Source: Caryophanales bacterium (GTDB taxonomy: Bacteria > Bacillota_I > Bacilli_A > RFN20 > CAG-288). From it: a stretch of 16,907 nucleotides of DNA. The notes under the pieces are model-generated. The model did not search any database, was not told the DNA's origin, and saw nothing but the letters and a program-made list of their open reading frames with translations. The stretch lies in the NCBI GenBank assembly GCA_021621525.1, contig JAJVUU010000041.1, positions 1 through 16,907 on the forward strand, given 5' to 3'. Shown here one piece after another: positions 15,583 through 16,907 of this stretch; positions within the stretch are counted from its first letter, which is position 1, and every line of letters begins with the position of its first letter. The translations under genes were made by a program, and so were the position numbers.

Positions 15583-15590
15583 ATTATACT
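15583..15590. promoter_or_regulatory. Overlapping divergent -10 boxes
   Basis: The plus strand has TATACT at 15585-15590, and the minus strand has TATAAT at 15588-15583. The two divergent genes (flavoprotein and macro-XRE) therefore probably share a promoter region. The -35 boxes are weak in both directions (TTTCAA at 15562-15567 for the plus strand). Confidence 0.5.
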
Positions 15591-15596
15591 TTTACC

Positions 15597-15603
15597 AAGG
15601 AGG
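15597..15603 (+). promoter_or_regulatory. Ribosome binding site fixing the macro-XRE start
   Basis: AAGGAGG lies 7 bases before the ATG at 15611. The frame is open back to an ATG at 15557, but that start would lie upstream of the -10 box and has no such site. Confidence 0.85.
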
Positions 15604-15610
15604 AATTCCT

Positions 15611-16480
15611 ATGCCTTTTCATATCTTAAGAGATGACGATGATTCCTTAGACGTAGACCTGATTCTTGATTTTTCCTTCTTTGAAAAGCAACATCCTCTC
15701 CCATCATCAAAGAAAAAGAACATCAAAACATATTCCATACAAATAGATAAGATCACCGATGACTGGAATATGATTTCATCCAATTATAAAGCCGGACTAA
15801 GCAAAGCCTTATCTCAAAGAAAAAGAAAAAAGATTGCGCTTATTCCCTTCACCAAAGAAGAGAAGGATATCAACTTAGCCAAAGAAGCCATCATTGAAGT
15901 ATTGGAGAAAGAACCAAGTCTTGATATCACATTGATCGTAAACAAGACAAAAGATCCTCTTCCTACAATGGAAAATATCCATAGCTTCCTTGATGAAGAG
16001 AAGCTATTGATATGTCATCTAAATGAAGATGAAATTCTTCAAAAGAAAGAAAAAAGAATCTTCCGTCCCCGTGTCCTAAGAACCATTCAGACCTATAGTC
16101 TGAAGGATGACAAAGATCAGGAGATTCCAAAAGAAGATGTCACCTTCAGTGACAAGCTTTTCGAATACATCAAAGAAAGAGATATGACTTCCCATGACTT
16201 CTATAAAGCCGTCAACATCGATAGGAAGCTCTTCTCCAAGATGCAAAGCAAAGACTATGTTCCAAGCAAGAAGACGGCTCTTGCCTGCTGCATAGCCTTA
16301 AGACTGAATGAAGAAGAATCAAAAGATTTGCTCTCCTATGCAGGATATACCTTCTCAAGAAGTGACAATGCCGACTGCATCATCCTTTACTGCATCAAGA
16401 AAGGAACCTATGACTGCATACTGATAGATCAAATCATGGAAATGAACGGGGTTGACCAGAAATACTACTTCTTCAACTAA
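15611..16480 (+). CDS. Degenerate macro-domain protein with C-terminal XRE-like domain
   Basis: The 289-residue protein ends (about 179-289) in a helical domain that I recognise from Bacillota macro-domain proteins: the block NIDRKLFSKM...PSKKTALACCIALRLNEEESKDLLSYAGY, then a CIKKGTYDCILIDQIM segment. It is XRE-like. The N-terminal half keeps only traces of a macro domain: MPFHILRDD...DVDLI, the KIALIPF strand, and KDINLAKEAIIEVLEKEPSLDITLIV. The NAAN and GGGVD-type ADP-ribose loops are absent and the region is about 60-90 residues short. It is probably not an ADP-ribosyl hydrolase. Base composition is AT-richer than neighbours (38 percent GC in a line I counted versus 55 percent in a priA line). 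It ends at the hairpin bordering the CRISPR array. Confidence 0.72.
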   Translation: MPFHILRDDDDSLDVDLILDFSFFEKQHPLPSSKKKNIKTYSIQIDKITDDWNMISSNYKAGLSKALSQRKRKKIALIPFTKEEKDINLAKEAIIEVLEKEPSLDITLIVNKTKDPLPTMENIHSFLDEEKLLICHLNEDEILQKKEKRIFRPRVLRTIQTYSLKDDKDQEIPKEDVTFSDKLFEYIKERDMTSHDFYKAVNIDRKLFSKMQSKDYVPSKKTALACCIALRLNEEESKDLLSYAGYTFSRSDNADCIILYCIKKGTYDCILIDQIMEMNGVDQKYYFFN

Positions 16481-16542
16481 AAATAACCTTTATCAATATC
16501 AATGAAAAAGCAATTTCCCATATTTGATAAAGGTTACTTTTT
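16479..16542. terminator. Long bidirectional terminator hairpin between gene and CRISPR array
   Basis: TAACCTTTATC (16484-16494) pairs perfectly with GATAAAGGTTA (16526-16536). The stem extends outward with A5 (16479-16483) against T5 (16538-16542) past one bulge, and inward by five more pairs past another. The loop is about 20 bases. U-tracts follow in both directions, so it can end both the plus-strand gene and a leftward array transcript. Confidence 0.8.
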
Positions 16543-16907
16543 AACAATACTCACAAGCTGCCTTGGCGAAGAATGTTTCCTTCAGGTTGTTAGAGAAGAA
16601 TCTGAATTAACAATACTCTCAAGCCCATCGAGGTGTCCACGAGCCATAGGTTCTGTTAGAGAAGAATCTGAATTAACAATACTCTCAAGCAAGCCAGAGT
16701 CATGGATTCGCAGAGTCTACGTTAGAGAAGAATCTGAATTAACAATACTCTCAAGCATGAAGCCCTATTCCATTTCGTATGGTCAGGTTAGAGAAGAATC
16801 TGAATTAACAATACTCTCAAGCTATTTTCATAAAGATATTTAAAATCCTTAAGTTAGAGAAGAATCTGAATTAACAATACTCTCAAGCATGAAGCCCTAT
16901 TCCATTT
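16523..16907 (-). CRISPR. CRISPR array, probably type II, leader-distal end, truncated by window
   Basis: Five identical 36-bp repeats lie at 16589-16624, 16655-16690, 16721-16756, 16787-16822 and 16853-16888. A degenerate sixth copy is at 16523-16558. Spacers are all exactly 30 bp; the last is cut by the window edge. In the minus sense the repeat begins GCTTGAGAGTATTG and ends TTCTCTAAC, with partial pairing of TTGAGAG and CTCTAA. The 36/30 geometry and GTTTGAGAGTA-like start suggest type II (Cas9) repeats. In the degenerate copy the first 18 bases (minus sense) match at 17 of 18 and the rest is lost, as expected for the leader-distal repeat. The array should therefore be transcribed leftward, with leader, cas9 and tracrRNA to the right. 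No anti-repeat is seen in this window. Confidence 0.95.

Noticed and set aside
15557..15610. Upstream start for the macro-XRE gene
   Set aside because: It precedes the likely -10 box and lacks a ribosome binding site, while AAGGAGG sits perfectly before 15611 and the macro-like MPF start.
16502..16843. Plus-strand 113-residue reading frame with a repeated peptide
   Set aside because: It runs through the terminator loop and the CRISPR array; the peptide repetition is simply the 36-bp repeat plus 30-bp spacer (66 bases, a multiple of three) read in one frame.

Overview
The window looks like chromosomal DNA from a low-to-moderate GC member of the Bacillota. A gut Erysipelotrichia-like lineage is my guess, not shown. 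The grounds are AGGAGG-type ribosome binding sites, sigma-A-like promoters with TATAAT boxes, short GC-rich hairpin terminators, and the protein families present. Genes are dense and often overlap. Nothing here fixes a species.

Left end (1-1480): about 300 bases hold no gene but do carry a cluster of TGTCACT-like heptamers, possibly an insertion-sequence end. A minus-strand tRNA-Ala(CGC) follows. Next come a small uracil-DNA-glycosylase-superfamily protein of the hypoxanthine/deoxyinosine type and an HdeD/DUF308-like membrane protein, both on the minus strand.

Plus-strand operon (1546-5484): glycerate kinase, PriA helicase (overlapping by 13 bases), and an acidic protein of unknown function, closed by a clear terminator. 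Convergent to it is a two-gene minus operon (6414-5664): a two-helix membrane protein and a second unknown acidic protein. A YebC/PmpR-family gene with its own well-formed promoter lies upstream of that pair.

Minus-strand block (14857-7326): a PHP-domain phosphoesterase and a membrane glycosyltransferase form one pair. A tightly packed four-gene run follows: an S33 peptidase, a beta-propeller-like protein, a helical unknown, and a MacB-like ABC transporter (ATPase fused to an FtsX-type permease with an ectodomain of about 500 residues). The three junctions are 12 bases, an 11-base overlap and a 1-base overlap. This looks like a dedicated peptide-handling or export unit, but the substrate is unknown.

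Right end (14919-16907): a flavoprotein with a compact four-cysteine motif diverges from an AT-richer plus-strand gene. That gene pairs what I read as a decayed macro domain with an intact XRE-like C-terminal domain. After a long bidirectional hairpin, a CRISPR array runs off the window: 36-bp repeats, 30-bp spacers, probably type II. Its degenerate repeat marks the leader-distal end, so leader and cas genes should lie to the right. One spacer occurs twice. The decayed macro-XRE gene beside the array and the four-gene transporter operon are the likeliest places for something undescribed.
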